Assembly (NCBI GenBank): GCA_036267355.1
Contig: DATAWG010000008.1
Coordinates: 1-64,000, forward strand
Reading direction: 5' to 3'
Length of the DNA: 64,000 bases
Origin: Pirellulales bacterium
Lineage (GTDB): Bacteria > Planctomycetota > Planctomycetia > Pirellulales > DATAWG01
Part shown: in pieces, positions 8,707 through 16,958 of the stretch
Layout of the letters: each line of letters begins with the position of its first letter
How positions within the stretch are numbered: the first letter of the stretch is position 1
Translations under genes and position numbers: made by a program
Notes under the pieces: model-generated
What the model saw: the letters and a program-made list of their open reading frames with translations, nothing else
Database searches by the model: none
Told to the model about the DNA's origin: nothing

Positions 8707-9244
8707 CCAAAGTGGTAAAAACGCTTGACAATGCGGGCATCCAATACATGGTTACGGGTTCGATGGCGTCGAGTGCTCAAGGCGAGCCGCGGTTCTCGTC
8801 GCGCTCGAGAAACAGCATGTTCGTGAGTTGCTGCGGTCTTTTCCTCCGCCGGAATATTATTTAAGCGAAACGGCCGCGATGACGGCGATTGAAAAGCTGC
8901 AGATGTTCAACTTGATCGATGTCGCGGGCGGCGAGAAGGTCGATTTCTGGCTGCTTTCCAACGAGCCGTTCGATCAAGCCAGGTTTGCACGCAGGCAATC
9001 GGTGGAGGTCGATCAACTCCAGTTTTACGTTTCGAGCCCTGAAGACACGATTCTGGCAAAACTGCGTTGGGCGAAGTTGTGCGGCCGGAGCGAGAAGCAG
9101 TTTACGGATGCGCTGGGCGTGTACGAATTGCAGCGGCCGGTGTTGGATTTGTCGTACCTCCATGAGTGGGTCGACCGATTGAATTTGCAAGAACTGTGGG
9201 CTCGCATCCAAAACGAAGCAGGCCCGACCGATTTACCGGATTGA
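8685..9244 (+). pseudogene. Nucleotidyltransferase, inactivated by a deletion at the catalytic motif
   Basis: The ATG at 8685 opens a typical minimal nucleotidyltransferase: MSQHELLAKVVKTLDNAGIQ, then YMVTGSMASSAQGEPR with the GS motif. At about 8790-8792 the frame breaks. The homologous protein resumes one base out of register with VLVALEKQHVRELLRSFPPP and EYYLSETAAMTAIEKLQMFN, then EDTILAKLRWAKLCGRSEKQ, running to a stop at 9244. What is missing between GEPR and VLVALEKQ is the segment that normally carries the metal-binding D-x-D (family pattern GEPR-[ST]-x-D-I-D-x-V). The missing piece is about 20 bases and not a multiple of three. The product would therefore lack both frame and active site. 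A sequencing error cannot be excluded. Confidence 0.82.
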
Positions 9245-9282
9245 TTTCACCGAGTTGAATTTTGCTGAGAAAGGCCTTCGCC

Positions 9283-10752
9283 ATGAACACCGAACCGCAT
9301 ATTAATCCGCCGGGTCTTTCGCGCCGCGATATGCTCTGCCGTTGCGGGGCCGGTTTCGGTGCGATCGCGCTCGTGGACCTGTTGGGCCAGACCGGGTTTT
9401 TTGCGTCTGCGGCACAGGCGGCCCAGGGCAACCAGGCAATCATTCCGATCAATCCGCTGTTGGCCCGGCCCTCGCCGCTGCCGGCCAAGGCGAAGCGGGT
9501 CATCCATTTGTTTCTCAACGGCGGGCCGTCGCATGTCGACACCTTCGATCCCAAGCCGTCGCTTGCCAAATATGCCGGCAAGAATTTGCCGATGAGCAAT
9601 TTGCCCACCGAGCGGAAAACCGGCGCCGCGTTGCCGTCGCCCTATAAGTTCAAGAAATACGGTCAAAGCGGCATCGAAGTCAGCGAAATTTTCCCGCACG
9701 TCGGCAGTTGCATCGACGATATTTGCGTCATCCGCTCGATGCATGCGGATGTGCCGAATCACGAGCCATCGCTGGCGCTCATGAATTGCGGCGAAGGCCG
9801 GCAGATTCGCCCCAGTTTCGGCTCCTGGCTCACCTACGGCTTGGGCACGGAGAACCAAAACCTGCCGGCGTTCATCGCCATGTGCCCCGGCGGTTATCCG
9901 ATTCAAGAATCGCAAAACTGGCAGGCCGGCTTCTTGCCCGGCATCTATCAAGGCACGTACATCGACAGCCAATTCACCGACATTGAAAAGCTGGTGCAAT
10001 TCGTCCGCAATCGCTACAGTTCGCCTGCCGAGCAGCGCCGGCAATTGGACCTCGTGCAGGCGCTAAATCGCCGTCATGCCGCGGAGCGCCCCGGCGACGA
10101 ACAACTCGAATCGCGCGTCCAATCCTTCGAGCTCGCCTACCGCATGCAAACGGAAGTGGCCGAGGCGTTCGATATCGAGCGGGAGCCGAAATACATCCGC
10201 GAAATGTACGGCTCCGGCACCCAGGCGCGGCAAATCTTGATCGCCCGGCGGCTGATCGAGCGCGGCGTGCGGTTCGTGCAAGTTTGGCACGGGCAAGGCC
10301 AGCCATGGGACAGCCACGACGATCTCGAAGTGCAGCATCGCCGGCTGGCGCAGCAGTGCGACCAGGCGATGGGAGCTCTACTGAAAGATCTCAAGCAGCG
10401 CGGTTTGCTCGAAGACACGCTCGTGATTTGCGGCGGCGAGTTCGGCCGCACTCCGACCGTGGAATTGCCGAAGAAGGGAAGCAACCAGGGAAAAGTGAAC
10501 GGCCGCGATCACAACCACCATGGTTTCACGGTCTGGCTAGCCGGCGGCGGCGTTCGCGGCGGCCATGTCCATGGCGCGACCGACGAATTCGGCTTCAAGG
10601 CCGTCGAGAAGCCGGTGCACGTCCACGATCTGCACGCCACGGTGCTGCGGCTATTGGGCTTCGACCACGAAAAATTCACCTACCGCTACGCCGGCCGCGA
10701 TTTCCGCCTCACCGATCTTTACGGGCAAATCGTCCCCGGCCTGATGGCATAA
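9283..10752 (+). CDS. DUF1501 family protein (Tat-exported, sulfatase-like fold)
   Basis: A protein of 489 aa from ATG 9283, with AAGG about ten bases upstream; a TTG at 9262 is an in-frame alternative. The N-terminus LSRRDMLCRCGAGFGAIAL is the twin-arginine leader typical of DUF1501. Conserved family stretches include KRVIHLFLNGGPSHVDTFDP, KYGQSGIEVSEIFPHVG, ADVPNHEPSLALMNCGEGRQ, VRFVQVWHGQGQPWDSHDD, VICGGEFGRTPTVE and GRDHNHHGFTVWLAGGGV. The fold belongs to the alkaline phosphatase/sulfatase superfamily; catalytic function in DUF1501 is not established. It is normally the downstream partner of a DUF1549/DUF1553 cytochrome protein, here separated from it by about 1.5 kb. Confidence 0.95.
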   Translation: MNTEPHINPPGLSRRDMLCRCGAGFGAIALVDLLGQTGFFASAAQAAQGNQAIIPINPLLARPSPLPAKAKRVIHLFLNGGPSHVDTFDPKPSLAKYAGKNLPMSNLPTERKTGAALPSPYKFKKYGQSGIEVSEIFPHVGSCIDDICVIRSMHADVPNHEPSLALMNCGEGRQIRPSFGSWLTYGLGTENQNLPAFIAMCPGGYPIQESQNWQAGFLPGIYQGTYIDSQFTDIEKLVQFVRNRYSSPAEQRRQLDLVQALNRRHAAERPGDEQLESRVQSFELAYRMQTEVAEAFDIEREPKYIREMYGSGTQARQILIARRLIERGVRFVQVWHGQGQPWDSHDDLEVQHRRLAQQCDQAMGALLKDLKQRGLLEDTLVICGGEFGRTPTVELPKKGSNQGKVNGRDHNHHGFTVWLAGGGVRGGHVHGATDEFGFKAVEKPVHVHDLHATVLRLLGFDHEKFTYRYAGRDFRLTDLYGQIVPGLMA

Positions 10753-10753
10753 C

Positions 10754-10884
10754 GTAGCAGGCACACTCCGTGTGCCGTTTGCCTCTCCTAGCGCGCTCGG
10801 CTGCCACAGTGCGCGGCGAGTTATAGCGGCGTGAAATGCATCGCGTTGTAGCGGCGCGGACGGCACACGGAGTGTGCCTGCTAC
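10754..10884. repeat. Inverted-repeat element, family 1 (copy A)
   Basis: The left end is GTAGCAGGCACACTCCGTGT followed by GCCGT, and the right end is its inverted copy (ACGGCACACGGAGTGTGCCT then GCTAC). The interior is about 75 bp. It lies between two convergent genes, two bases after the DUF1501 stop. Related copies lie at 24926, 25135, 35122 and 54389. It may also serve as a bidirectional terminator hairpin. Confidence 0.9.
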
Positions 10885-10893
10885 AATGGGCGA

Positions 10894-12474
10894 TCAATCG
10901 TTGTGATTTTGCACGTCGTCGGCCGCCGACGGTTCCGGGACGGCTTGATCCGGCCCATCGTCATCTGTGACCGTTTCCGCCTCGGCGTCCGGCTCGTCTT
11001 CCGTCCATTCGATGGCCTGGTTCGCGCAAACCAGCGCCAGTCGGCCGAGCAGGCGAAAATAGATGATGATCGCCGCAGTCGCCAGAACGGCCGCAAATGC
11101 GAATCGGGGCCATTCACCTTTCAGCCAAAGCGGCACACTCGTCAAGGCGGCAACTGTGATGACGATCGTCGATTCGCCATAGAACCAAATCCACGTGCCC
11201 GGCCGCTTGCGCAAGCAACGAAACACGGGCATTGAAAACGGCACGAACACCGATCCCGTCTCCAAGATCGAGAGCAGCACGAACGGAAACAATAGCACGA
11301 TCGAAGGCGCGATGAACCAAAATTCCGGTACGGATTTTCCGCTCAGCCATGCGATCGTCACCCCCGGCAGTGCCGAGAGGAACAGCCCGACCGCCGGAAA
11401 CACCAGCGACGGCAGGTCGTCGAGCACGAGCGATTCGGGCCAATTGTCGATGTGGTTCATGCCGGCCGCGGTGTCTTCGAGAATCGACGAGCCGACGGCC
11501 CAAGTCATGGCGATCCAAATAAATCCGAACAGAACGGCGGGCGCGAGCATCACCAGCGATCCGATGGCGATTCCGCTGGTCCAAAAATCGCGTCCCGCCG
11601 AATGCTGACTGAGCTCGATGATCCACCAGGCGAGCGTCAATTCGAGCGTCAGCGTGAATGCCAACTTGATCCATTGCGGCAGCACGTCGAGATAGAACGG
11701 GAATTCGAACACGCCGCTCAAGAACGCCCGATGCGGATCGGCAAGCGTCGCATGGGGCGTGAATTTCTCGGCCTTTTCGCTCGCCTTGGCGAGCTCGGCC
11801 TGGTGCTTTTTTTCTTCCTCTTCGGCCGCGGCTTCAATCACATGCTGCATCCGCGAACTTGCCGCCTCGGGCAGGTCGAGTTGCGGTTGCAACTGAAATT
11901 CGTGGTCGCGCTGCGGCGGCCGCTGGGATTGTGGCGGAGGAGCGAATGCCGCGGATGGCAACGGCGGCGGCAGCCCAACGTCGGGCGATCGGGCATCCGC
12001 GATGGAGTCGCCGGCCGGCTTCCGCGTCTCGACATGCGGCAACTCGACCGACGGCACTTGCAGGTGGGACGAAGTTTCGGCGCCGGCTGCGTCCGGATGA
12101 GGCACTTCCGTCGGCGGAATGAAATATTTCGGTCCCTCGGCTTGAGCCGCCTCAGAATGCTCGGCCGTGGCCGGCGCGGTCTCCGCTTGCCGATCCGTTA
12201 AATCCCCGAACAGCAAGGCATCGATCTCCGCGGCAACGTCGGCCGAGTGGGAAGCATCCACGGCGTGGGGAACAATCGTCGCCGTCGGATTGGATCCCAG
12301 CGGCGCGGGAGCGGGCGGTGGTGCGATTGTTTTCGGTGCGATGGAGACAACTCGCAACACCGCCCCGCACGTTGGACACTTGAGTCGTGTCCCGGGGCGG
12401 ACTTGCGGCACCAGAACGCGCGCACCGCAGCCTGCGCACATCGTCGGCACCGCGATATCGCGAAAGGAAGCCAT
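10894..12474 (-). CDS. Zinc-ribbon membrane protein of unknown function
   Basis: A protein of 526 aa. The N-terminus has a zinc-ribbon pattern with two knuckles: PTMCAGCGARVLV (CxxC, about residues 13-16) and RLKCPTCGAVLRV (CxxC, about 33-36). A long Pro/Ala/acidic low-complexity linker runs from about 50 to 215, followed by a Lys/Glu-rich helical piece (AAAEEEEKKHQAELAKASEK). The C-terminal half has about six hydrophobic segments, for example FTLTLELTLAWWIIELS, GSLVMLAPAVLFGFIWIAM and FAAVLATAAIIIYFRLLGRL. The tail is acidic (TEDEPDAEAETVTDDD). The architecture of a cytoplasmic zinc ribbon tethered to a polytopic membrane domain is common in planctomycetes, but I know of no function. The stop lies ten bases from the repeat element downstream. 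Confidence 0.85.
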   Translation of the reverse strand: MASFRDIAVPTMCAGCGARVLVPQVRPGTRLKCPTCGAVLRVVSIAPKTIAPPPAPAPLGSNPTATIVPHAVDASHSADVAAEIDALLFGDLTDRQAETAPATAEHSEAAQAEGPKYFIPPTEVPHPDAAGAETSSHLQVPSVELPHVETRKPAGDSIADARSPDVGLPPPLPSAAFAPPPQSQRPPQRDHEFQLQPQLDLPEAASSRMQHVIEAAAEEEEKKHQAELAKASEKAEKFTPHATLADPHRAFLSGVFEFPFYLDVLPQWIKLAFTLTLELTLAWWIIELSQHSAGRDFWTSGIAIGSLVMLAPAVLFGFIWIAMTWAVGSSILEDTAAGMNHIDNWPESLVLDDLPSLVFPAVGLFLSALPGVTIAWLSGKSVPEFWFIAPSIVLLFPFVLLSILETGSVFVPFSMPVFRCLRKRPGTWIWFYGESTIVITVAALTSVPLWLKGEWPRFAFAAVLATAAIIIYFRLLGRLALVCANQAIEWTEDEPDAEAETVTDDDGPDQAVPEPSAADDVQNHND

Positions 12475-12595
12475 CGTCGAACGAGTTTGAGAAGCATCGA
12501 AGACGAGCCCGTCCGAATTCGACGGCCGCTGGCCCCCGGCCGTAGCGAACGTTCGCTAGCTACCGCGGGACGACACACTACCACGAGGCATCCGG

Positions 12596-15500
12596 CTACC
12601 GCGGAGCGCCCGGCAATCGCCTGGCGCTCGGGTCAGTCGGCGGCTTGTCCAACAGCAGGAATTGGAACAGATCAATCAATTCTTGCCGGCTCAACTGATT
12701 TTCCAAGCCCTCCGGCATCAACGATAGCTTGCTGATCGTGCTGGATTCCACTTCGCCGCGGGGAATCGTTTCCAGCTTGCCCCCCTGCAATTTAAGCACG
12801 ATCCGTTGCGGGCTGTCCTCGACCGTCAGGCCAGTGAGCGCGCGGCCGCCGGTCGTTTGCACGATTCGGGCCTGATAACCGGCCCCGATCACGAGGCTCG
12901 GATCGAGCACGTTCGAGAGCAATTGATCGAACGATGCCCGGCCGTTGGAGGTGATGTCGGGCCCTACGTCTTGCCCCTCGCCGTAAATCCGATGGCATTG
13001 GGCGCAGATTTTTTTGAACACGGCCCAGCCGCGCATCGGATCGCCGTGGTTCTTCAGGAGCAATTCCTTCGTCTGCCTCGCGACTTGCTCGCGCTTTGGA
13101 TTCCGCTCGGTGCGCACGCTGCCCCATTTCGCCAGCACCAACGCCGTGAGTTCCTTATCGTGGCTGGCGAGCAACCGTTGCACTTGGTTGACATTCAGTG
13201 CCGACGCGGGAATTTTCTTCTCGCCGATGGCCGTCAAAAGCGATTTGGCCCAAACGGCCCGTTGCGTGAGCAATTCGATCGCCTTGGGCTGCAAGTCGGG
13301 ATCGAGCTTGCCGTATGCCGCCAAGACGGTTTCCGCGACGCGCGGGTCGTCGCTGTGTCCGAGCGACGCCAAAACCGATGCTCGCAATCCGGCAGAAGAT
13401 TTCGCCGGGTTCTCCAAAATCGCCGCGACAGTTTCCAGCAGATCAGGAGCGCGGGCGCTGATGAGTGCTCCGAGCGCTTCGATACGCCGATTGTCCGCAT
13501 AGCTTGCCGAGGAAAACACTTCGCGCACCGCCCTCAGTACGGCCGGCTTTGGATCTCCGAACGAAACCATCAGCAGCGCGACGTCGAGCCTGAACGGATT
13601 GCGCACGCCGTCGGCCGTTTTGGGGACGACAATCGAAAGCAAACTCGGCTCGAGCATCGTGCGCAAGTCGTTCAACTGCTTGCCGGCGATCTCGCGGGTT
13701 TGGATTTTTCGCGCCAACAGGGCCAGCGCATTTTTCGCCGCCACATTCGAGCTTGCATCCGAGGTGAGCAGCGTTTCGAAAAGCAACGCGATCGGGTGCG
13801 GGTCGGACTTGCTGTTCGCAAGGATTCGCTCGACCAGCCGCGGCATCAAGGCACTCAGCCCGGGCGATTTGCGGAGTGCAGCATCCTTGGCGATGCGATC
13901 GACCACCGCGGCCGCATGAGCTTCCAGCCGAGGTTGCAGATTTTGCCACACGATCGCCGGAATCAGCGGATCATCGCCGGCATTTGCGAGCACGTCGAGC
14001 AGCAAGGTTTCCGGATTCGGGCCATCGAGTTTTCCGGCTGCAATCGCCACTTGCAGCTTCACATCCGGCGACGGATCGGCCGCTAACTCGAATATTTTTG
14101 GAGCAAATCGCCAGTCAAGGCGGTTGAAATTTCCAGTTGCCCTAACGCCCCATGCCCGGATGCTCGGATCTGCGTTCGATAATAGCTGAATTTGAAAATC
14201 GAGGTCGAGCGAACCGCTGCCGATCAGCGCCCAAAGGGCTTGCAACCGTGCTTTGTGTGGCGCGGATTTGTCGAGCACCAATTTTTCCAGCATCGGCCGC
14301 GAGGGAGCGCTCTTCGCCTCGCCGCGCTCGGCCAACACGCGTCTGGCTGTCTGGCGAAAATAAATGTTGCCGCTCTTCAGCCGTTCGACGAGTTGCTCAT
14401 CGGTCTCTTTCGCGAGATCAAACAGCCCGGCCGGCGGCGTGTTCTTGTATCGCAGCCGGTAGAGCCGGCCGTATTTCCGATCGACGCCCGCTGGATCGCG
14501 GCTGGCGTCTTGGTAGCAGTGGTACCGGTCGTACCAATCGAGGATATAGAGGCAGCCATCGGGGCCGATCCGCTGCACCACCGGCATGAACCACACGTCG
14601 TTGGCGGTGAGCAAATCGGGAGCCGGCGTTGCCCGGTACGTCGAGCCGTTGCGATGCAGTTGGTCGACATTGAGGCAATTGCCGTGGATATTGCCCATCA
14701 CCAGTTTGTCGCGATAGGCCGGCGGAAATGCGTCGCTATCGAGATACACCAGCCCGCAATACGCGGCCTTCTGATGGCGGAAATTGACGATCGAACCGAG
14801 TTCCCAGGTGAACGGTGGATATGGGCCGCCCTGGCGATGGTAGTAGCCCGTCTCAGTCAGATGCCAGAGATGATCGATCACGCAGGCGCTGACGAACGCG
14901 CTCCCTTCCGCATCCCACGCCAATCCCCAAGGATTGCTCGTGCCCTGGCAGAAAAGATCGAACTTTCGCGTGCGAGGATCGATGCGATAGAGAGCGCACG
15001 TGAATCGTAAATCGCGATCGCCCTGCTTGATGTGGGCTTCGTTGAACACGCCGTTGAGGCCGTAGAGATCGCCGTCGGGGCCCCAGGTGAGATTGTTCGG
15101 CACCTCGTGCGTGTCATAACGGCCGAATCCGGTCACGACGACTTCGCGCTTGTCGGCCTTGCCCGTCCCCTTCGTGTCTTGGAGAAACAAGATGTCGGGC
15201 GAATCGGCCACCCACACGCCCCCATGCCCGACCGCAATGCCCGATGGAATATTCAAGCCATCGGCAAACGTCGTGATCTTGTCGAATTTTCCATCTCCCT
15301 TGGTCGATTCGAGCACTTTGATCACGTCGCGACCCGGCCCGGCGTCGTGCCGCGGATACTCGAAACTTTCGGTGATCCAAATTCGGCCGCGCTCGTCGAA
15401 CGTCATGGCCACGGGATTGACGATGTCGGGCTCGGCGGCCACGAGTTCGACCGAAAAGCCTTCCGGCACGACCATCCGCTTGATGGCGTCTTGCGGCGAG

Positions 15501-15625
15501 AGCGCCGGCCCCGGCGGTTTGTCCTGCGCCCACGGGAGCGGCTCAGCGGCGCTGGCCGTCAAAGAGCGCGACGCAACCGCAAGAAAAATAACCAACAAGA
15601 CGAGCAGTCGTGAGCGTTTGGGCAT
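12596..15625 (-). CDS. PVC-type heme-binding CxxCH protein with membrane-dehydrogenase (beta-propeller) and HEAT domains
   Basis: A protein of 1009 aa from ATG 15625; the frame stays open upstream to 15811, but the signal peptide MPKRSRLLVLLVIFLAVASR starts here. The N-terminal half is a soluble glucose-dehydrogenase-like propeller: PEGFSVELVAAEPDIVNPVA, MTFDERGRIWITESFEYPR, LNIPSGIAVGHGGVWVADSP, NNLTWGPDGDLYGLNG and GPDGCLYILDWYDRYH. A HEAT-repeat-like middle follows (about 430-840). The C-terminal domain has the heme motif KICAQCHRIYGEGQDVGPDI (CxxCH near residue 875) and RQELIDLFQFLL. These large exported proteins are typical of the PVC superphylum and presumably pass electrons from a bound substrate to the heme. 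The substrate is unknown. Confidence 0.93.
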   Translation of the reverse strand: MPKRSRLLVLLVIFLAVASRSLTASAAEPLPWAQDKPPGPALSPQDAIKRMVVPEGFSVELVAAEPDIVNPVAMTFDERGRIWITESFEYPRHDAGPGRDVIKVLESTKGDGKFDKITTFADGLNIPSGIAVGHGGVWVADSPDILFLQDTKGTGKADKREVVVTGFGRYDTHEVPNNLTWGPDGDLYGLNGVFNEAHIKQGDRDLRFTCALYRIDPRTRKFDLFCQGTSNPWGLAWDAEGSAFVSACVIDHLWHLTETGYYHRQGGPYPPFTWELGSIVNFRHQKAAYCGLVYLDSDAFPPAYRDKLVMGNIHGNCLNVDQLHRNGSTYRATPAPDLLTANDVWFMPVVQRIGPDGCLYILDWYDRYHCYQDASRDPAGVDRKYGRLYRLRYKNTPPAGLFDLAKETDEQLVERLKSGNIYFRQTARRVLAERGEAKSAPSRPMLEKLVLDKSAPHKARLQALWALIGSGSLDLDFQIQLLSNADPSIRAWGVRATGNFNRLDWRFAPKIFELAADPSPDVKLQVAIAAGKLDGPNPETLLLDVLANAGDDPLIPAIVWQNLQPRLEAHAAAVVDRIAKDAALRKSPGLSALMPRLVERILANSKSDPHPIALLFETLLTSDASSNVAAKNALALLARKIQTREIAGKQLNDLRTMLEPSLLSIVVPKTADGVRNPFRLDVALLMVSFGDPKPAVLRAVREVFSSASYADNRRIEALGALISARAPDLLETVAAILENPAKSSAGLRASVLASLGHSDDPRVAETVLAAYGKLDPDLQPKAIELLTQRAVWAKSLLTAIGEKKIPASALNVNQVQRLLASHDKELTALVLAKWGSVRTERNPKREQVARQTKELLLKNHGDPMRGWAVFKKICAQCHRIYGEGQDVGPDITSNGRASFDQLLSNVLDPSLVIGAGYQARIVQTTGGRALTGLTVEDSPQRIVLKLQGGKLETIPRGEVESSTISKLSLMPEGLENQLSRQELIDLFQFLLLDKPPTDPSARRLPGAPR

Positions 15626-15759
15626 GGCAACTTCGACGGAGGGTGGGAAAGTTAGAACGAGTTTTGCCGTTTGGGCTTTGATTATGAATGCCGTGCCGTC
15701 GCACGGCAAGCAACAGCGCATCGGCTGCATACGCTGAAATTCCGCGACGCCGGCTGCGA

Positions 15760-16779
15760 TTAGCTCGCTACGAAGCGGCCGCGCTTGGCCGCGGTGTCGA
15801 CGACGCGGCATACGAAGTCATCGTACTCGATGCCGCCGGCGCGCAGCGCTTTTGCCAGTCCGGCCCGCGGACCAGCATCCGGATTGGCGTTCACCTCGAG
15901 CACGAAAATCCGTCCCGCGCGATCCACTCGCATATCGACGCGGGCATAATCGCGGCAACCCAACAGGCAGAACGCCCGCCGCGCCGCATCGGCGATTACT
16001 TGCCCGAGCGCCGGCTCGACTTCGGCCGGACAGCGAGCTTGCGTTGCTCGATCTTCGACTCCCTCCATGTCCCATTTCCCCTGATACGTGACGATCGGCC
16101 ATCGCAGTGGGCCGCCGAGCTGGAATTCTATCTCTGCAAGCGGCAATACCCGCGGCTCGGGCAGCGCGACAACGCCGATATTGAATTCGCGTCCATCGAT
16201 GTAGCGCTCGATCAATGCGGCGCCAAAGCCGTCGGTGATCATGGCCGTTTGGCGCTCGACGGCCGGCCAATCCGTGGCGACGCTGTCGTGATCGATCCCA
16301 AGGCTCGCATCTTCGCTGGCCGGCTTGACGAACAGCGGTCCTTCGGCAAGCCAGTCCATCAACTGCTTTGCGGGAAGCGGTTCATCACGGCCGACGCGCA
16401 CGAACGGCGCCGTCGGCAGGCCGGCCCCGGACATCAGCCATTTGGCCCGCGCCTTGTCGCGCCCCAGAGCCAGGCATTCCGGCGGCGAGCCGGTGTAGGG
16501 GATTTTGAATGTTTCCAGCAGTCCGGCCACGTAAATTTCGCCGGCCGTCGTGCCGCCGAATTCTTCGCAGAAATTCACGATCACATCGGGCCGCCGCGAC
16601 TCGACAGCGTCGATCAGATCGCTGAGGCTGTCGGCCAATGCAAATTCGCCGACGGCATGCCCGGCCGCCAAAAGAGCCGACCGAAATGCCGCCACCGATT
16701 CCAGCACACCCGCTTCTTGGTCATAGGCTGGATGGCCGGGCGACCTCGCGGGCTGGTTGTAGAGGATGATTATTTCCAC
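15760..16779 (-). CDS. D-Ala-D-Ala ligase-like ATP-grasp enzyme (first of pair)
   Basis: A protein of 339 aa with an ATP-grasp fold of the D-alanine-D-alanine ligase (Ddl) superfamily. An N-terminal domain (VESRRPDVIVNFCEEFGGTT) is followed by PYTGSPPECLALGRDKARAK, as in Ddl (the TGS and D-K steps). EGPLFVKPASEDASLGID supplies the ATP-binding lysine and loop. ALIERYIDGREFNIGVV and YARVDMRVDRAGRIFVLEVN then NPD supply the Mg ligands (D, E, N). The peptide motif after the loop differs from true Ddl, and a second paralogue follows. The pair may ligate amino acids into a peptide or modify a cell-envelope component, which is inference. The gene precedes no canonical mur gene, so a role in murein synthesis is not supported. 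Confidence 0.9.
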   Translation of the reverse strand: MEIIILYNQPARSPGHPAYDQEAGVLESVAAFRSALLAAGHAVGEFALADSLSDLIDAVESRRPDVIVNFCEEFGGTTAGEIYVAGLLETFKIPYTGSPPECLALGRDKARAKWLMSGAGLPTAPFVRVGRDEPLPAKQLMDWLAEGPLFVKPASEDASLGIDHDSVATDWPAVERQTAMITDGFGAALIERYIDGREFNIGVVALPEPRVLPLAEIEFQLGGPLRWPIVTYQGKWDMEGVEDRATQARCPAEVEPALGQVIADAARRAFCLLGCRDYARVDMRVDRAGRIFVLEVNANPDAGPRAGLAKALRAGGIEYDDFVCRVVDTAAKRGRFVAS

Positions 16780-16836
16780 GGACAGTTAGCACTCTACGAT
16801 TCGTTCTTCGCTGCCGCTCTTGGCATCGTGCCACAC

Positions 16837-16891
16837 TAGCCCGAAGCGTAAGCGAGCCACTGAGACTTACCCTCGCTAACGCTTCGGGCTA
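16837..16891. repeat. Inverted repeat, CTAGCGCTTCGGGCT family
   Basis: Left arm TAGCCCGAAGCGTAAGCGAG and right arm CTCGCTAACGCTTCGGGCTA are near-perfect inverted copies around a 15-bp loop. It lies in the 179-bp gap between the two ATP-grasp genes. Related forms occur at 19350, 23523 and 40728. Confidence 0.85.
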
Positions 16892-16958
16892 TTGTTTCGC
16901 AACATGTCCGCAATTCCTGGCGATATGAATGGTCCGGCTTAAATCTGCTCGGCCACCG

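Noticed and set aside
8685-9244. Programmed frameshift in the nucleotidyltransferase
   Set aside because: No slippery heptamer is visible at the break, and the missing amino acids (the D-x-D motif) would not be restored by a -1 or +1 shift.
15626-15811. N-terminal extension of the CxxCH protein
   Set aside because: The 62 extra codons upstream have no signal-peptide character, while ATG 15625 starts a clear signal peptide.
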